Source: Rheinheimera sp. MMS21-TC3
Lineage (GTDB): Bacteria; Pseudomonadota; Gammaproteobacteria; Enterobacterales; Alteromonadaceae
Reading direction: 5' to 3'
Length of the DNA stretch: 64,000 nucleotides
Assembly: GCF_032229285.1 (NCBI RefSeq)
Contig: NZ_CP135084.1
Coordinates: forward strand, 248,001 to 312,000
The notes beneath the pieces are model-generated. The model ran no database searches, was not told where the DNA came from, and was given only the letters and a program-made list of their open reading frames with translations. Each line of letters opens with the position of its first letter. The first letter of the stretch is position 1. Below, piece after piece: positions 8,378 to 20,556 of the stretch. Both the position numbers and the translations under genes were made by a program.

Positions 8378-9511
8378 ATGTCTTTAATCATTAAACTTAT
8401 TGCCGGCATAGTGCTGGGTATACTGGCTGGGCTTTATGCGCCTGTTTGGCTAACCCAACTGCTATTAACTTTTAAAGGTTTATTTGGTGAATTATTATTT
8501 TTCACTATACCTTTGTTAATATTATTTTTTATCAGCAGCGGTATTGCTGCTTTGCCTAGAAACTCGGGGAAATTACTCGGCAGAACATTAACCATTGCTT
8601 ATTTATCTACTATTATTGCCGGCACTTTAGCTTATTTTGTTGCCAAATTAATAGTGCCTATGTTTGCTACTGCAAAACAAGATTTAACTAGTGCAACAAC
8701 TACTGTTTTAGAGCCTTTTATTAAGATGGATATTCCGCCAGTCTTTGGCGTAATGACAGCCTTAGCTTTAGCTTTTATTTTTGGCTTAGGTATAGCAGCA
8801 ACTCAAGCTGAACACTTAAAGAAAATATCCGACCAAGGCCGAGATATTATTCAATTATTATTAGAAAAGGTGATTATTCCATTATTACCTGTTTATATAG
8901 CTGGTGTATTTGCCCAAATGGCTGCTTCTGGCAGTGTTTTTGGTACCTTAAAAACCTTTGGCATCGTATTATTATTAGCAGTAATCATGCATTGGGTATG
9001 GATTATTACTCTGTATACCCTAGCCGGAATCAAGGCTGGCAAGTCTCCTTTTACCTTAATTAAAAACATGTTACCTGCCTATTTTACAGCCTTAGGAACT
9101 ATGTCTAGTGCAGCAACTATTCCGGTTTCATTACAAGCCACTAAGAAAAATGGCGTTAAACCTGATGTTGCCAACTTTACGGTGCCGTTATGCGCTACCA
9201 TTCACTTATCAGGTTCAACCATCACTATAGTCACTTGTGCTATGGCCGTTATTAGCATGCAAAATGGCTTAGATATGCCTTCATTCGCCACTATTTTGCC
9301 CTTTATTTTAATGCTTGGTGTAGTAATGTTAGCCGCCCCTGGTGTGCCTGGTGGCGCGGTAATGTCTGCCGTTGGTTTATTAGCGTCTATGTTAGGTTTT
9401 GGTGATGCCGCAGTAGCGCTAATGATAGCCTTATATATGGCACAAGACAGTTTTGGTACAGCCTGTAACGTAACCGGTGATGGCGCAATTGCCGTTATGG
9501 TTGATAAATAA
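8378..9511 (+). CDS. Dicarboxylate/amino acid:cation symporter (DAACS/SLC1 family)
   Basis: 377 residues, nearly all hydrophobic, with eight membrane helices and two re-entrant loops expected. Family motifs are visible: TMSSAATIPVSLQATKK (the serine-rich HP1 loop) and APGVPGGAVMSAVGLL (HP2), plus the C-terminal helix with AQDSFGTACNVTGDGA, where substrate and Na+ are coordinated (family knowledge). The likely substrate is an acidic amino acid or C4 dicarboxylate. The frame is open from 8321, but the ATG at 8378 is chosen because GAGAAG lies just upstream and the first helix starts right there. Single gene, convergent with glmU. Confidence 0.85.
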   Translation: MSLIIKLIAGIVLGILAGLYAPVWLTQLLLTFKGLFGELLFFTIPLLILFFISSGIAALPRNSGKLLGRTLTIAYLSTIIAGTLAYFVAKLIVPMFATAKQDLTSATTTVLEPFIKMDIPPVFGVMTALALAFIFGLGIAATQAEHLKKISDQGRDIIQLLLEKVIIPLLPVYIAGVFAQMAASGSVFGTLKTFGIVLLLAVIMHWVWIITLYTLAGIKAGKSPFTLIKNMLPAYFTALGTMSSAATIPVSLQATKKNGVKPDVANFTVPLCATIHLSGSTITIVTCAMAVISMQNGLDMPSFATILPFILMLGVVMLAAPGVPGGAVMSAVGLLASMLGFGDAAVALMIALYMAQDSFGTACNVTGDGAIAVMVDK

Positions 9512-9550
9512 TAAACTGAATTATTTATCTATTGACCCACTAACCATAAA

Positions 9551-9577
9551 AAAGCCCGCATTAGCGGGCTTTTTCTT
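9551..9577. terminator. Bidirectional terminator between symporter and glmU
   Basis: AAAGCCCGC (9551-9559), loop ATTA, GCGGGCTTT (9564-9572), flanked by A-runs on the left and T-runs on the right. It can serve both convergent genes. Confidence 0.85.
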
Positions 9578-10942
9578 TTACTTACTGATTTTCACTGGCC
9601 GTTGCCAGTCGGTAATATGCCGTTGTTTAGCACGTGTAACAACTAACTCACCATCTGCGGCATCGCGACTTAACACTGAGCCTGCACCTACTGTTGCGTT
9701 AATGCCTACCGTTACTGGTGCTACTAAAGAGCTATTAGAGCCAATAAAGGCGCCGTCTTTGATGGTAGTAACAAACTTATTTGCACCATCATAGTTGCAG
9801 GTAATAGTGCCAGCCCCTATATTTACTTTCTTGCCAACAAGCGCATCGCCTAAATATGTTAAATGATTAGCTTTAGAGCCTTGGCCTAAAGTGGTTTTTT
9901 TCATTTCAACAAAGTTACCAATATGACTATCATTTTCCATGACTGAGTCTGGACGTAACCGGGCATAAGGACCAATTGAGCAGTCGCTACCCACTGTCGA
10001 GTTATCTATCATAGAATTAGGCTTAACTTCGGTGTTATCGCCAATAACGCAATCTTTTAAAATACAGTTAGCGCCAATAGTAACGCCTTGGCCTAGCACC
10101 ACTTTGCCTTCAAAAATAACGTTAATATCGATCATAACGTCGTTGCCCACTGTAACACTACCGCGAACATCAATTCTTGCTGGATCGCGTAAGTTAGCAC
10201 CCGCTAACATTAGCTCATTTGCTTTACGCTGCTGGTAAGCCCGCTCTAAAGCAGCTAATTGCACTCGGTTATTCGCGCCTTCTACTTCCATGGCATCACT
10301 AGGGTGAGCTGTTGCAATTTCAACCCCTTCAGCATGGGCCATGGCAATAATATCGGTTAAGTAATATTCGCCTTGGGCATTACTATTAGATAACCGGCTT
10401 AACCAAGTTTTAAGCTGCTTGCCAGGTAGCGCCATAATGCCACTATTAACCTCGTTAATAGCAAGTTGTTCGGTGTTAGCATCTTTTTGCTCAACAATGC
10501 CTACAACCTTGCCATTTTCACGAACTATTCGGCCATACCCCGTTGGGTTAGCTAATTTCACAGTTAAAATAGCCACGCCATTTGCCGGTTTGGCATTAAG
10601 TAATTGCTTTAAGGTATCTAGTTCCGTTAAAGGCACATCACCATACAAAACTAAAACAGTATCATTATCAGCAATATTATCACTGGCCTGTGCTACAGCA
10701 TGGCCAGTGCCCAGCTGTTCTGCTTGCAGTACCCAGTGTAATGGCTGCTCACCTAAGGCATCTTTTAATGCTTCAGCGCCATAACCATAAACCAATTGCG
10801 GTTTAGCGGCACCTAAAGCCCTAGCAGTATCAATAACATGCTGTACCATCGGCCGCTCGGCCACTTTATGCAATACCTTAGGTAAGTTAGATTTCATCCG
10901 CGTACCTTTACCGGCAGCAAGAATCACTACATTTAACGCCAT
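9578..10942 (-). CDS. glmU: Bifunctional GlcNAc-1-P uridylyltransferase / GlcN-1-P acetyltransferase
   Basis: 454 residues, the normal GlmU length. The N-terminal nucleotidyltransferase domain has [15 protein letters not shown] (about 8-22) and YGDVPL; the C-terminal half (about 250-454) is a left-handed beta-helix of hexapeptide repeats ending with [10 protein letters not shown] and GAGSVLSRD. It makes UDP-GlcNAc in the cytoplasm for peptidoglycan, LPS and any GlcNAc-based exopolysaccharide. It sits downstream of atpC in the same direction but behind a strong terminator, so it is likely transcribed separately. A DeoR gene of the type linked to glmS is about 9 kb away, beyond the polysaccharide locus. 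Confidence 0.98.
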   Translation of the reverse strand: MALNVVILAAGKGTRMKSNLPKVLHKVAERPMVQHVIDTARALGAAKPQLVYGYGAEALKDALGEQPLHWVLQAEQLGTGHAVAQASDNIADNDTVLVLYGDVPLTELDTLKQLLNAKPANGVAILTVKLANPTGYGRIVRENGKVVGIVEQKDANTEQLAINEVNSGIMALPGKQLKTWLSRLSNSNAQGEYYLTDIIAMAHAEGVEIATAHPSDAMEVEGANNRVQLAALERAYQQRKANELMLAGANLRDPARIDVRGSVTVGNDVMIDINVIFEGKVVLGQGVTIGANCILKDCVIGDNTEVKPNSMIDNSTVGSDCSIGPYARLRPDSVMENDSHIGNFVEMKKTTLGQGSKANHLTYLGDALVGKKVNIGAGTITCNYDGANKFVTTIKDGAFIGSNSSLVAPVTVGINATVGAGSVLSRDAADGELVVTRAKQRHITDWQRPVKISK

Positions 10943-11062
10943 AACAGAATCCCTGTAATTAATATGCGGCTATTTTAATAGATAATGACCAAGATTACAG
11001 CGTTAGGCTGAAGTTTTACTGAACCGTTGACTCGTATTACCAACATTTGGGCATTACAAACA

Positions 11063-11088
11063 AAAAAGCCACCTTAAGGTGGCTTTTT
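11063..11088. terminator. Terminator after the atp operon
   Basis: AAAAAGCCACC (11063-11073), loop TTAA, GGTGGCTTTTT (11078-11088). On the minus strand the stem is followed by a T-run, ending the atpI-atpC transcript before glmU. Confidence 0.9.
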
Positions 11089-11100
11089 ATATGACTAAAC

Positions 11101-11520
11101 TTATCTTTTTCCGCGTAGTTGCTTAATAACCCGTAATTGCGCTACGGCTTCAGCTAACTGGCTGGCAGCTTCATTATAATTGAAATCTGCTCCTGCATTT
11201 TGCATCGCTTCTTCAGCACGTTTTTGTGCATCTAAAGCCGCTTGCTCATCTAAGTCTTCGCCGCGTACCGCGACATCGGCTAATACTGTAATAGTGTCTG
11301 GCTGTACTTCTAATACGCCACCAGCAACATACATTACATGTTCTTCACCGAACTGTTTAACGATACGGACCATGCCAGGTTTCAGGGTGGTCAGAAAAGG
11401 GGCGTGAAAAGGTAAAATACCTAATTCACCCTCACTGCCTGTGACCTGCACTGATTCGACAAGGCCTGAGAATAGTTTTTCTTCGGCACTTACTACATCT
11501 AGTTGCACTGTCATCGCCAT
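11101..11520 (-). CDS. atpC: ATP synthase F1 subunit epsilon
   Basis: 139 residues. The N-terminal beta-sandwich ([29 protein letters not shown]) and C-terminal two-helix domain (Ala-rich, ending [12 protein letters not shown]) are those of the epsilon subunit, which joins gamma in the rotor stalk and can inhibit ATP hydrolysis through its C-terminal helices. It is the last gene of the nine-gene atp operon, 21 bp after atpD. Confidence 0.98.
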   Translation of the reverse strand: MAMTVQLDVVSAEEKLFSGLVESVQVTGSEGELGILPFHAPFLTTLKPGMVRIVKQFGEEHVMYVAGGVLEVQPDTITVLADVAVRGEDLDEQAALDAQKRAEEAMQNAGADFNYNEAASQLAEAVAQLRVIKQLRGKR

Positions 11521-11541
11521 CTCGCTCTCCTAAAGCTTAAC

Positions 11542-12936
<1,395 letters not shown>

Positions 12937-12960
12937 TCAAATTTCTCAAAACTGTTTACC

Positions 12961-13824
12961 TTAGCCTACAGCTGCCGCACCTGCGACAATTTCGCTAAGC
13001 TCCTGGGTGATCGCGGCCTGACGTGCTTTGTTGTACACTAATTTCAGGTCGTCCATCAAGTTACCGGCGTTATCAGTTGCAGCTTTCATTGCAACCATAC
13101 GGGCGGCGTGTTCACTGGCAGAGTTCTCTACCACACCTTGATAAACTTGCGACTCAACAAAGCGGTCCAATAACATATCAATAATAGGTTTTGGATCCGG
13201 CTCGTATAAGTAATCCCAGTTATGCTCTTTTTGTGCGATGTCTGCTTTTGGCAAAGGTAATAGTTGATCGATCACTGGCTCTTGCTTCATGGTATTAACA
13301 AAGTTGTTGTATACCAAGAATAAGCGATCAATTCGGCCTTCATTAAATGCTTGCAGCATGACTTTTACCGAACCGAGCACATCAGCCAAACGTGGTACGT
13401 CACCTGAACCCGCTTGTTGTGCCATTACTTTGCCACCAAAGCGACGGAAAAAGGTAGTTGCTTTATTACCGATAACAGCAAATTCAGCGTCTACACCTTT
13501 ATCTTTCCAGCTTTTAAGGTCAATAATAACTTTTTTAAACTCGTTGGTATTCAAGCCACCGCAAAGTCCACGATCAGTAGAAATAACAATATAGCCAACC
13601 TTTTTAACTTCACGATCCGCTAAATACGGATGGCGATATTCAAGGCTGCCATTTGCAACGTTACCAATCACTTTGCGCATACCTTCAGCGTATGGGCGTG
13701 TTGCAGCTACACGGTCTTGCGCTTTGCGCATTTTGCTGACCGCAACTTTTTCCATAGCACTGGTGATCTTGCGAGTATTATTAATACTCCCGATCTTACT
13801 TTTTATCTCTTTACCACCGGCCAT
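12961..13824 (-). CDS. atpG: ATP synthase F1 subunit gamma
   Basis: 287 residues. The N-terminal helix ([26 protein letters not shown]) and C-terminal helix ([15 protein letters not shown]) form the rotor coiled coil; [11 protein letters not shown] is the conserved family segment between them. It connects the c-ring to the beta subunits. Located 53 bp after atpA. Confidence 0.98.
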   Translation of the reverse strand: MAGGKEIKSKIGSINNTRKITSAMEKVAVSKMRKAQDRVAATRPYAEGMRKVIGNVANGSLEYRHPYLADREVKKVGYIVISTDRGLCGGLNTNEFKKVIIDLKSWKDKGVDAEFAVIGNKATTFFRRFGGKVMAQQAGSGDVPRLADVLGSVKVMLQAFNEGRIDRLFLVYNNFVNTMKQEPVIDQLLPLPKADIAQKEHNWDYLYEPDPKPIIDMLLDRFVESQVYQGVVENSASEHAARMVAMKAATDNAGNLMDDLKLVYNKARQAAITQELSEIVAGAAAVG

Positions 13825-13877
13825 GACTGTATCTCCGTTTCATTCAACGAATGGGGTGGCGTTGCCACCCACATTGC

Positions 13878-15419
13878 TTACCAGGTCTGCGTAGCCTTGA
13901 ATTTCTCAATAGCGGCTTTGAACGTAGACTCGATTTGGTCGTTGTAGTTACCGGTTTTATCGATTTCAGCCATCAGCTCAGCGTGTTCTGCTTTCATAAA
14001 TGAAATTAACGCAGTTTCAAAATCAATGATTTTGTCTACTTCGATATCTTTCATAAAGCCTTTTTCGATAGCAAAAATAGATACACCCATTTCAGCAACA
14101 GACATTGGGCTGTACTGTAACTGTTTCATCAGTTCAGTAACCTTTTGACCGTGCTCTAACTGGGCGCGGGTTGCTTCGTCTAAGTCAGAAGCAAACTGCG
14201 CAAACGCAGCAAGTTCTGAATATTGCGCTAACGCAAGACGAATACCACCACCTAGTTTTTTGATGATCTTAGTTTGTGCTGCACCACCAACCCGCGATAC
14301 TGAAATACCGGCGTTAACCGCTGGGCGAATACCCGCGTTAAATAAGTCAGTTTCTAAGAAGATCTGACCATCGGTAATTGAGATTACGTTAGTTGGTACG
14401 AAAGCTGAAACGTCACCGGCTTGAGTTTCGATAATTGGTAATGCGGTTAATGAACCTGTTTTACCTTTAACTTCACCGTTAGTGTATTTTTCAACATAGT
14501 CAGCATTTACACGTGATGCACGCTCAAGTAAGCGAGAGTGTAAATAGAAAACGTCACCTGGGTAAGCTTCACGGCCTGGTGGACGACGTAATAGTAATGA
14601 GATTTGACGATAAGCAACTGCTTGCTTAGACAAGTCATCATAAACTATTAACGAATCTTCACCGCGGTCACGGAAGTATTCACCCATAGTACAACCTGAG
14701 TAAGGTGCTAAGTACTGAAGTGCAGCTGCTTCTGATGCTGAAGCTACCACAACGATAGTGTGGGCTAATGCATCATGCTCTTCTAATTTGCGTACTACGT
14801 TAGCAATAGTAGAGGCTTTTTGGCCAATTGCTACGTATACACATTTAACGCCAGTACCTTTTTGGTTGATGATGGCATCAATAGCTAAAGCAGTTTTACC
14901 GGTTTGACGGTCACCGATTAACAATTCACGCTGACCACGACCAATTGGGATCATCGCATCTACAGATTTATAACCTGTTTGCATTGGTTGATCTACCGAT
15001 TGACGTTCGATAACGCCAGGAGCAATTTTTTCTACTGGTTCAAAACCTGCAGCGTCAATTGGACCTTTACCATCGATAGGCGCACCTAAAGTATTTACAA
15101 CACGACCTAGTAACTGTGGACCAACCGGTACTTCTAAGATACGGCCAGTACTTTTTACTTTTGTGCCTTCAGTTAAGTCCGCATACGGACCCATAACTAC
15201 AGCACCTACTGAATTACGTTCTAAGTTCAGTGCGATAGCGTAGCGATTACCAGGAAGCTCAATCATTTCGCCTTGCATACAATCAGCAAGACCATTGATA
15301 CGAATAATACCGTCAGTTACCTGTACGATAGTACCTTCGTTACGAGCTTCACTGACCACTTCGAACTGAGCGATACGACTCTTGATCAGTTCTGATATTT
15401 CAGTGGAATTCAGTTGCAT
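13878..15419 (-). CDS. atpA: ATP synthase F1 subunit alpha
   Basis: 513 residues, identical in length to the E. coli protein. It contains the regulatory nucleotide-binding P-loop GDRQTGKT (about 169-176) and the alpha signature segment [14 protein letters not shown]. The non-catalytic subunit of the F1 head. It starts 14 bp after atpH. Confidence 0.99.
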   Translation of the reverse strand: MQLNSTEISELIKSRIAQFEVVSEARNEGTIVQVTDGIIRINGLADCMQGEMIELPGNRYAIALNLERNSVGAVVMGPYADLTEGTKVKSTGRILEVPVGPQLLGRVVNTLGAPIDGKGPIDAAGFEPVEKIAPGVIERQSVDQPMQTGYKSVDAMIPIGRGQRELLIGDRQTGKTALAIDAIINQKGTGVKCVYVAIGQKASTIANVVRKLEEHDALAHTIVVVASASEAAALQYLAPYSGCTMGEYFRDRGEDSLIVYDDLSKQAVAYRQISLLLRRPPGREAYPGDVFYLHSRLLERASRVNADYVEKYTNGEVKGKTGSLTALPIIETQAGDVSAFVPTNVISITDGQIFLETDLFNAGIRPAVNAGISVSRVGGAAQTKIIKKLGGGIRLALAQYSELAAFAQFASDLDEATRAQLEHGQKVTELMKQLQYSPMSVAEMGVSIFAIEKGFMKDIEVDKIIDFETALISFMKAEHAELMAEIDKTGNYNDQIESTFKAAIEKFKATQTW

Positions 15420-15433
15420 TCTCTGTTCCCCAA

Positions 15434-15967
15434 TTACGACTGCAGCGCAGTTGCTAAACGATCCAGCTTGCCGCGGACCGAGCCATCAATAACCATGTCA
15501 CCTGCTTTAATTAGCAAACCGCTAACTACCGCAGGATCGACGCTACAGTTCAATTTAACTTTGCGTGCTAAACGTTGCGTTAATGCTGCAGCTAACTTAT
15601 CTTTTTGTGCTGTATCCAACTCAGTAGCTGAAACCACAGTAACGTCGATTTCTTTTTCATACTCAGCTTTTAACTTAGCAAAAGAAGTTAGCACTTCAGG
15701 CAACGCCAACAAGCGATGATTTTCTGCCATCACTTTAATGAAGTTATGACCGTGCTCGTTGAGTTGCTCACCACATACATGAATAAACAAACCAGCTTGC
15801 TTTTCAGCAGTACCGTTAGCGTTTAAATAATCGCTAACCTGGTCGTTTTTTGCTATTTCTGCAGCAAAGGTCAACATCTGTAGCCAAGCTGGTAACGCAT
15901 TTTGCTCTACAGCAAAATCGAACGCAGCTTTGGCGTAAGGACGAGCGATATTTGTCAAATCAGACAT
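15434..15967 (-). CDS. atpH: ATP synthase F1 subunit delta
   Basis: 177 residues, the same size as E. coli AtpH. The N-terminal helical bundle starts with [13 protein letters not shown], and the C-terminal part has the family segment [23 protein letters not shown] (cut here to [17 protein letters not shown] as visible core). It ties the peripheral b stalk to alpha in the F1 head. It lies 12 bp after atpF. Confidence 0.97.
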   Translation of the reverse strand: MSDLTNIARPYAKAAFDFAVEQNALPAWLQMLTFAAEIAKNDQVSDYLNANGTAEKQAGLFIHVCGEQLNEHGHNFIKVMAENHRLLALPEVLTSFAKLKAEYEKEIDVTVVSATELDTAQKDKLAAALTQRLARKVKLNCSVDPAVVSGLLIKAGDMVIDGSVRGKLDRLATALQS

Positions 15968-15979
15968 AGCTCTTCCTCA

Positions 15980-16450
15980 TTACAGTTCTTGAACCAATTT
16001 ATCCAAAATGTCGCTGTGAGCAGCTTCATCAATAGAACGTTGCAGAATTTTTTCTGCGCCAGCAACTGCTAAAGCAGCAACTTGTTTGCGCATATCTTCA
16101 CGTAAACGATTACGTTCAGCAGCAATTTCTGCATTGGCTTGCGCCAAGATAGTTTCACGTTCTGCATTTGCTTTATGCACGGCCTCTTCAATCATTTTCG
16201 CTTCGCGTTTTTTCGCTTGATCAATAATCTCTGCCGCTTGAGCTTTAGCATCTTTCAATTGTTCGCTAGCTTTATCTTGGGCTAATGCCAAGCTTTTTTC
16301 AGCGCGATCAGTTGCCGCTAAACCATCAGCAATTTTACTTTGGCGCGCTTCGATGGCATTCATCAAAGGCGGCCATACAAATTTCATACAAAACAGCACG
16401 AACACCGCAAATGCGATTAATTCGCCTAACAGAGTGGCGTTTAAGGTCAC
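15980..16450 (-). CDS. atpF: ATP synthase Fo subunit b
   Basis: 156 residues, as in E. coli. One N-terminal membrane helix (about 5-25, ending [14 protein letters not shown]) is followed by a long, charged, Ala-rich right-handed coiled coil. It forms the peripheral stator stalk as a dimer. Confidence 0.97.
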   Translation of the reverse strand: MTLNATLLGELIAFAVFVLFCMKFVWPPLMNAIEARQSKIADGLAATDRAEKSLALAQDKASEQLKDAKAQAAEIIDQAKKREAKMIEEAVHKANAERETILAQANAEIAAERNRLREDMRKQVAALAVAGAEKILQRSIDEAAHSDILDKLVQEL

Positions 16451-16498
16451 GACCGCTCCTCCTTAGTTAACAGTTGTTCGGATTAACACAAACTTCAA

Positions 16499-16768
<270 letters not shown>

Positions 16769-16790
16769 TTAAAGTTAAAGTTTAAAAAAA

Positions 16791-17654
<864 letters not shown>

Positions 17655-17665
17655 TCATCCCATTG

Positions 17666-18046
17666 TTAATGTTTAAAAAAAACTGGTGCTGTCCATTGTG
17701 CTATTAGCGTTAGCATAAAACCGGTTAAAAATGCGCCATAAACCAGTTCTTGCTGTGAAAATACTAAAGCTAACAACACAGCGGATAAAATTAACTTGAG
17801 TGACTGGCCCCGCATAAATGCCATCACTACTAAGTTTGGGTTTTCTGCGGCACTAAAACGAAAAGCAAAAAACGCAAACACTAAATTTGGTATAACTGCT
17901 ACTAAACCACCTTTAAACGCTGATTTAGCTGTAAATGCATCACTAGCTAAAAAGAATACTAATGCAATAATGCTAGCTATTACTACTTGGCCTAGTATCA
18001 ACAAATAAGCTGATTTTCGTGCCGCTTTAGCGCTTTGCTCAGACAT
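17666..18046 (-). CDS. atpI: ATP synthase accessory protein I
   Basis: 126 residues with four predicted membrane helices and the AtpI-type segment FKGGLVAVIPNLVFAFFAFR. First gene of the atp operon. AtpI proteins assist c-ring assembly or Mg2+ supply in other bacteria and are dispensable in E. coli. The sequence is divergent, as is usual for this subunit. Confidence 0.9.
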   Translation of the reverse strand: MSEQSAKAARKSAYLLILGQVVIASIIALVFFLASDAFTAKSAFKGGLVAVIPNLVFAFFAFRFSAAENPNLVVMAFMRGQSLKLILSAVLLALVFSQQELVYGAFLTGFMLTLIAQWTAPVFFKH

Positions 18047-18097
18047 TATTTAGCCCCCTTAAATTACCCTGGTAGGGGGAATAAAAAAACTGGCGCA

Positions 18098-18125
18098 AGT
18101 ATACTTATTTAGTCTTAATTTGCAA
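18098..18125 (-). promoter_or_regulatory. Probable promoter of the atp operon
   Basis: Read on the minus strand, TTGCAA (18120-18125), a 16-bp spacer and TATACT (18098-18103) precede atpI by about 50 bp. It lies in the 132-bp gap between parB and atpI, the only sizeable space upstream of the operon. Confidence 0.5.
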
Positions 18126-18178
18126 CTAAAAGCGGTATTAGGCGCTAAGTTCTATAATATAGAAACAAAAAATAACGA

Positions 18179-19054
18179 TTATTCTTGTTCTAATTCTAAC
18201 TTATTAATAATGCCATCTAACTCGTCTAAGCTGCTATAGCTAATAACTAGATTTCCTTTGCCTTTTTTATTGTATAAAACTTGTACAGGCGCAGCAAAGC
18301 GTTCACTTAAACGTTGCTCTAAAGCAATAACATCGGCATCACGTGGCTTATCTGCTGCTTTAGCTTTTGGTTCTAATATACGACGAACTAAATTTTCTGT
18401 TTCACGTACAGTTAATTGTTTAGCTGCTACTAAACGCGCAGCATCACTTTGTTGTTCGTCTATTAAAGCTAATAAAGCTCTGGCATGGCCCATTTCAATA
18501 TCGCCATGTTCTAGTAATAATTTTACATCATCATTTAATTGATTTAAGCGCAATAGATTAGTTACTGAGGTTCTAGATTTGCCTACAGCATCAGCAACTT
18601 GTTGGTGGGTTAAGCTAAATTCGGTTAATAAGCGATCTAATGCTATAGCTTCTTCCATAGCATTAAGATCTTCACGTTGAATATTTTCGATTAAAGCAAT
18701 AGCAACAGCGGCTTCATCTGGCACATCTTTAATAATACAAGGTACTTCTGCTAGTTGAGCAAGTTGCGCGGCTCGCCAACGACGTTCGCCGGCAATAATT
18801 TCATATCTATCTTTAGCTATAGGTCGAACAATAATAGGTTGAATAACACCTTGAGCGCGAATAGAACTAGCTAAGTCTTCTAATGCTTCTTGTGACATAT
18901 CTTTACGCGGTTGATATTTACCGCGTGATAAGAATTCAACAGGTAAAGTATGCAGTTTACTGGTTTCAGCTTGTTGTTTTTGACCTGCAGATGTTTTGTT
19001 TGATGTTAATAACGCATCTAAACCACGTCCTAAACCACGCTTTTTTGCTGACAT
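18179..19054 (-). CDS. parB: Chromosome-partitioning protein ParB (parS-binding CTPase)
   Basis: 291 residues. The N-terminus starts with KKRGLGRGLDALL. The ParB/Spo0J nuclease-like CTP-binding domain has AGERRWRAAQLA, followed by LIENIQREDLNAMEEA and a central HTH (LTHQQVADAVGKSRTSVTNLLRL, shown here as its core HQQVADAVGKSRTSV). The C-terminus is the dimerisation domain. It loads onto parS; two parS-like sites are in recF at 47402-47417 and 48041-48056. It lies 31 bp downstream of parA. Confidence 0.97.
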   Translation of the reverse strand: MSAKKRGLGRGLDALLTSNKTSAGQKQQAETSKLHTLPVEFLSRGKYQPRKDMSQEALEDLASSIRAQGVIQPIIVRPIAKDRYEIIAGERRWRAAQLAQLAEVPCIIKDVPDEAAVAIALIENIQREDLNAMEEAIALDRLLTEFSLTHQQVADAVGKSRTSVTNLLRLNQLNDDVKLLLEHGDIEMGHARALLALIDEQQSDAARLVAAKQLTVRETENLVRRILEPKAKAADKPRDADVIALEQRLSERFAAPVQVLYNKKGKGNLVISYSSLDELDGIINKLELEQE

Positions 19055-19085
19055 TCTAATTAGATTCCATTTATTGCTTTACCTT

Positions 19086-19874
19086 TTAAGGTAATGAGGT
19101 TAACTGCTTTTTATCTGCCCGGCGTAAAATTTCACCTGCTAGTGCCAGATAAGCTTTCGCACCTGTTGAGTTTTTATCGTAATACATTACAGGAGTACCA
19201 AAACTAGGCGCTTCTGCTAATCGCACATTACGTGGGATAACAGCACGATAAACTTTATCACCAAAATGCTGTTTTAATTGTTCCGATACGTCATTAGCTA
19301 AGCGATTTCGTGGATCGTACATGGTTCTTAAAATACCTTCAATTTTAAGATCCTCATTTACCACTGCAGCTAATTTATTAATGGTATCAACTAGGGCTGT
19401 TAACCCTTCTAGAGCAAAATATTCACATTGCATGGGAACTAAGACAGTATCAGCTGCTGCCATTGCATTGACAGTTAACATGTTTAATGAAGGGGGACAG
19501 TCGATAAAAATAAAGTCATAGCTATTGCGATAATCTTTTAAAGCATTGCGTAAACGCAGTTCACGAGCAAAAACATCCATAAGACGAACTTCAGCAGCGG
19601 TTACATCTGAGTTAGCGGCAATTAAATGATAACCACCTGATGTTTCTTTAATTACTACTTCTGAAAGTGGTTTTTCATCTACTAGTAACTCATAAGCTGT
19701 TGCTTCTACTTGGTATTTATCTACACCGCTGCCCATAGTGGCATTACCTTGCGGGTCAAGATCAATTAACAATACTTTTCGTTTAGTTGCCGCCAGTGAT
19801 GCAGCCAGATTGATTGCTGTTGTTGTTTTACCAACACCACCTTTCTGGTTAGCTATTGCTATCACTTTGGCCAC
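19086..19874 (-). CDS. parA: Chromosome-partitioning ATPase ParA (Soj type)
   Basis: 262 residues. The deviant Walker A KGGVGKTT is at residues 11-18, the switch region LLIDLDPQGNAT at about 36-47, and FIDCPPS further on. The short form without an N-terminal HTH is typical of chromosomal Soj/ParA. Works with ParB to move origins apart. It lies 28 bp downstream of rsmG in the conserved mnmG-rsmG-parA-parB order. Confidence 0.97.
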   Translation of the reverse strand: MAKVIAIANQKGGVGKTTTAINLAASLAATKRKVLLIDLDPQGNATMGSGVDKYQVEATAYELLVDEKPLSEVVIKETSGGYHLIAANSDVTAAEVRLMDVFARELRLRNALKDYRNSYDFIFIDCPPSLNMLTVNAMAAADTVLVPMQCEYFALEGLTALVDTINKLAAVVNEDLKIEGILRTMYDPRNRLANDVSEQLKQHFGDKVYRAVIPRNVRLAEAPSFGTPVMYYDKNSTGAKAYLALAGEILRRADKKQLTSLP

Positions 19875-19902
19875 AAGTTGTCCTCTAGAGTAAAGTTAAA
19901 TA

Positions 19903-20520
19903 TTAGCTGTGAGTTAGTATTACTAAATGTCGTTCAGCGTGCAACTGTGGCACTGTTAAACTTTTTATTGCCACTACTTTAACAAAATTAGGCAAAGCTG
20001 CAATTTCTTCTTGTACAGCAGCACCTTTCATGGCAAAAAATGCGCCTTTTTTATTAGGTAAATGCTTACACCAGCTAAGCATATCATTAATAGAGGCAAA
20101 AGCGCGGCTAATAACACCATCATAACCATGTTCGGGCTGATGTAATTCTACTCGGCTTTGTACGGGTTGAATATTGCTTAAGCCAAGCTGTAATTTTACT
20201 TGGTTTAAAAACCGGATCCTTTTACCTAAGCTGTCTAATAAGGTAAAACTTTTTTCAGGATAATAAATAGCTAATAAAACGCCTGGTAAGCCTGGTCCTG
20301 TACCAACATCTATAAAATGATTACCTATTAAATGCGGTGCAATTACTAAACTATCCATAACATGTTTAATTAGCATTTCATTAGGGTCACGTATTGATGT
20401 TAGGTTATAGGTACTATTCCATTTGTGTAATAATTCTATATAAGCAATACATTGCGCTAATTGATGATCGGATAGCGTTAATGTCGTTTCAGATACTAAT
20501 TTACGTAGCTGAGAAATCAT
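19903..20520 (-). CDS. rsmG: 16S rRNA (guanine-527-N7)-methyltransferase
   Basis: 205 residues. Class I SAM-binding motif [14 protein letters not shown] (about 71-84), preceded by the family's HVMDSLVI and followed by [11 protein letters not shown]. It methylates G527 of 16S rRNA. It lies 36 bp after mnmG, the classical gidA-gidB pair. Confidence 0.98.
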   Translation of the reverse strand: MISQLRKLVSETTLTLSDHQLAQCIAYIELLHKWNSTYNLTSIRDPNEMLIKHVMDSLVIAPHLIGNHFIDVGTGPGLPGVLLAIYYPEKSFTLLDSLGKRIRFLNQVKLQLGLSNIQPVQSRVELHQPEHGYDGVISRAFASINDMLSWCKHLPNKKGAFFAMKGAAVQEEIAALPNFVKVVAIKSLTVPQLHAERHLVILTHS

Positions 20521-20556
20521 AATAAACCTATTTAATTTACGTAAAGTTAGTTTTAG

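Noticed and set aside
9630..9645. CACGTG-centred sequence in glmU as a third parS
   Set aside because: Flanking bases do not match the parS arms (several mismatches).
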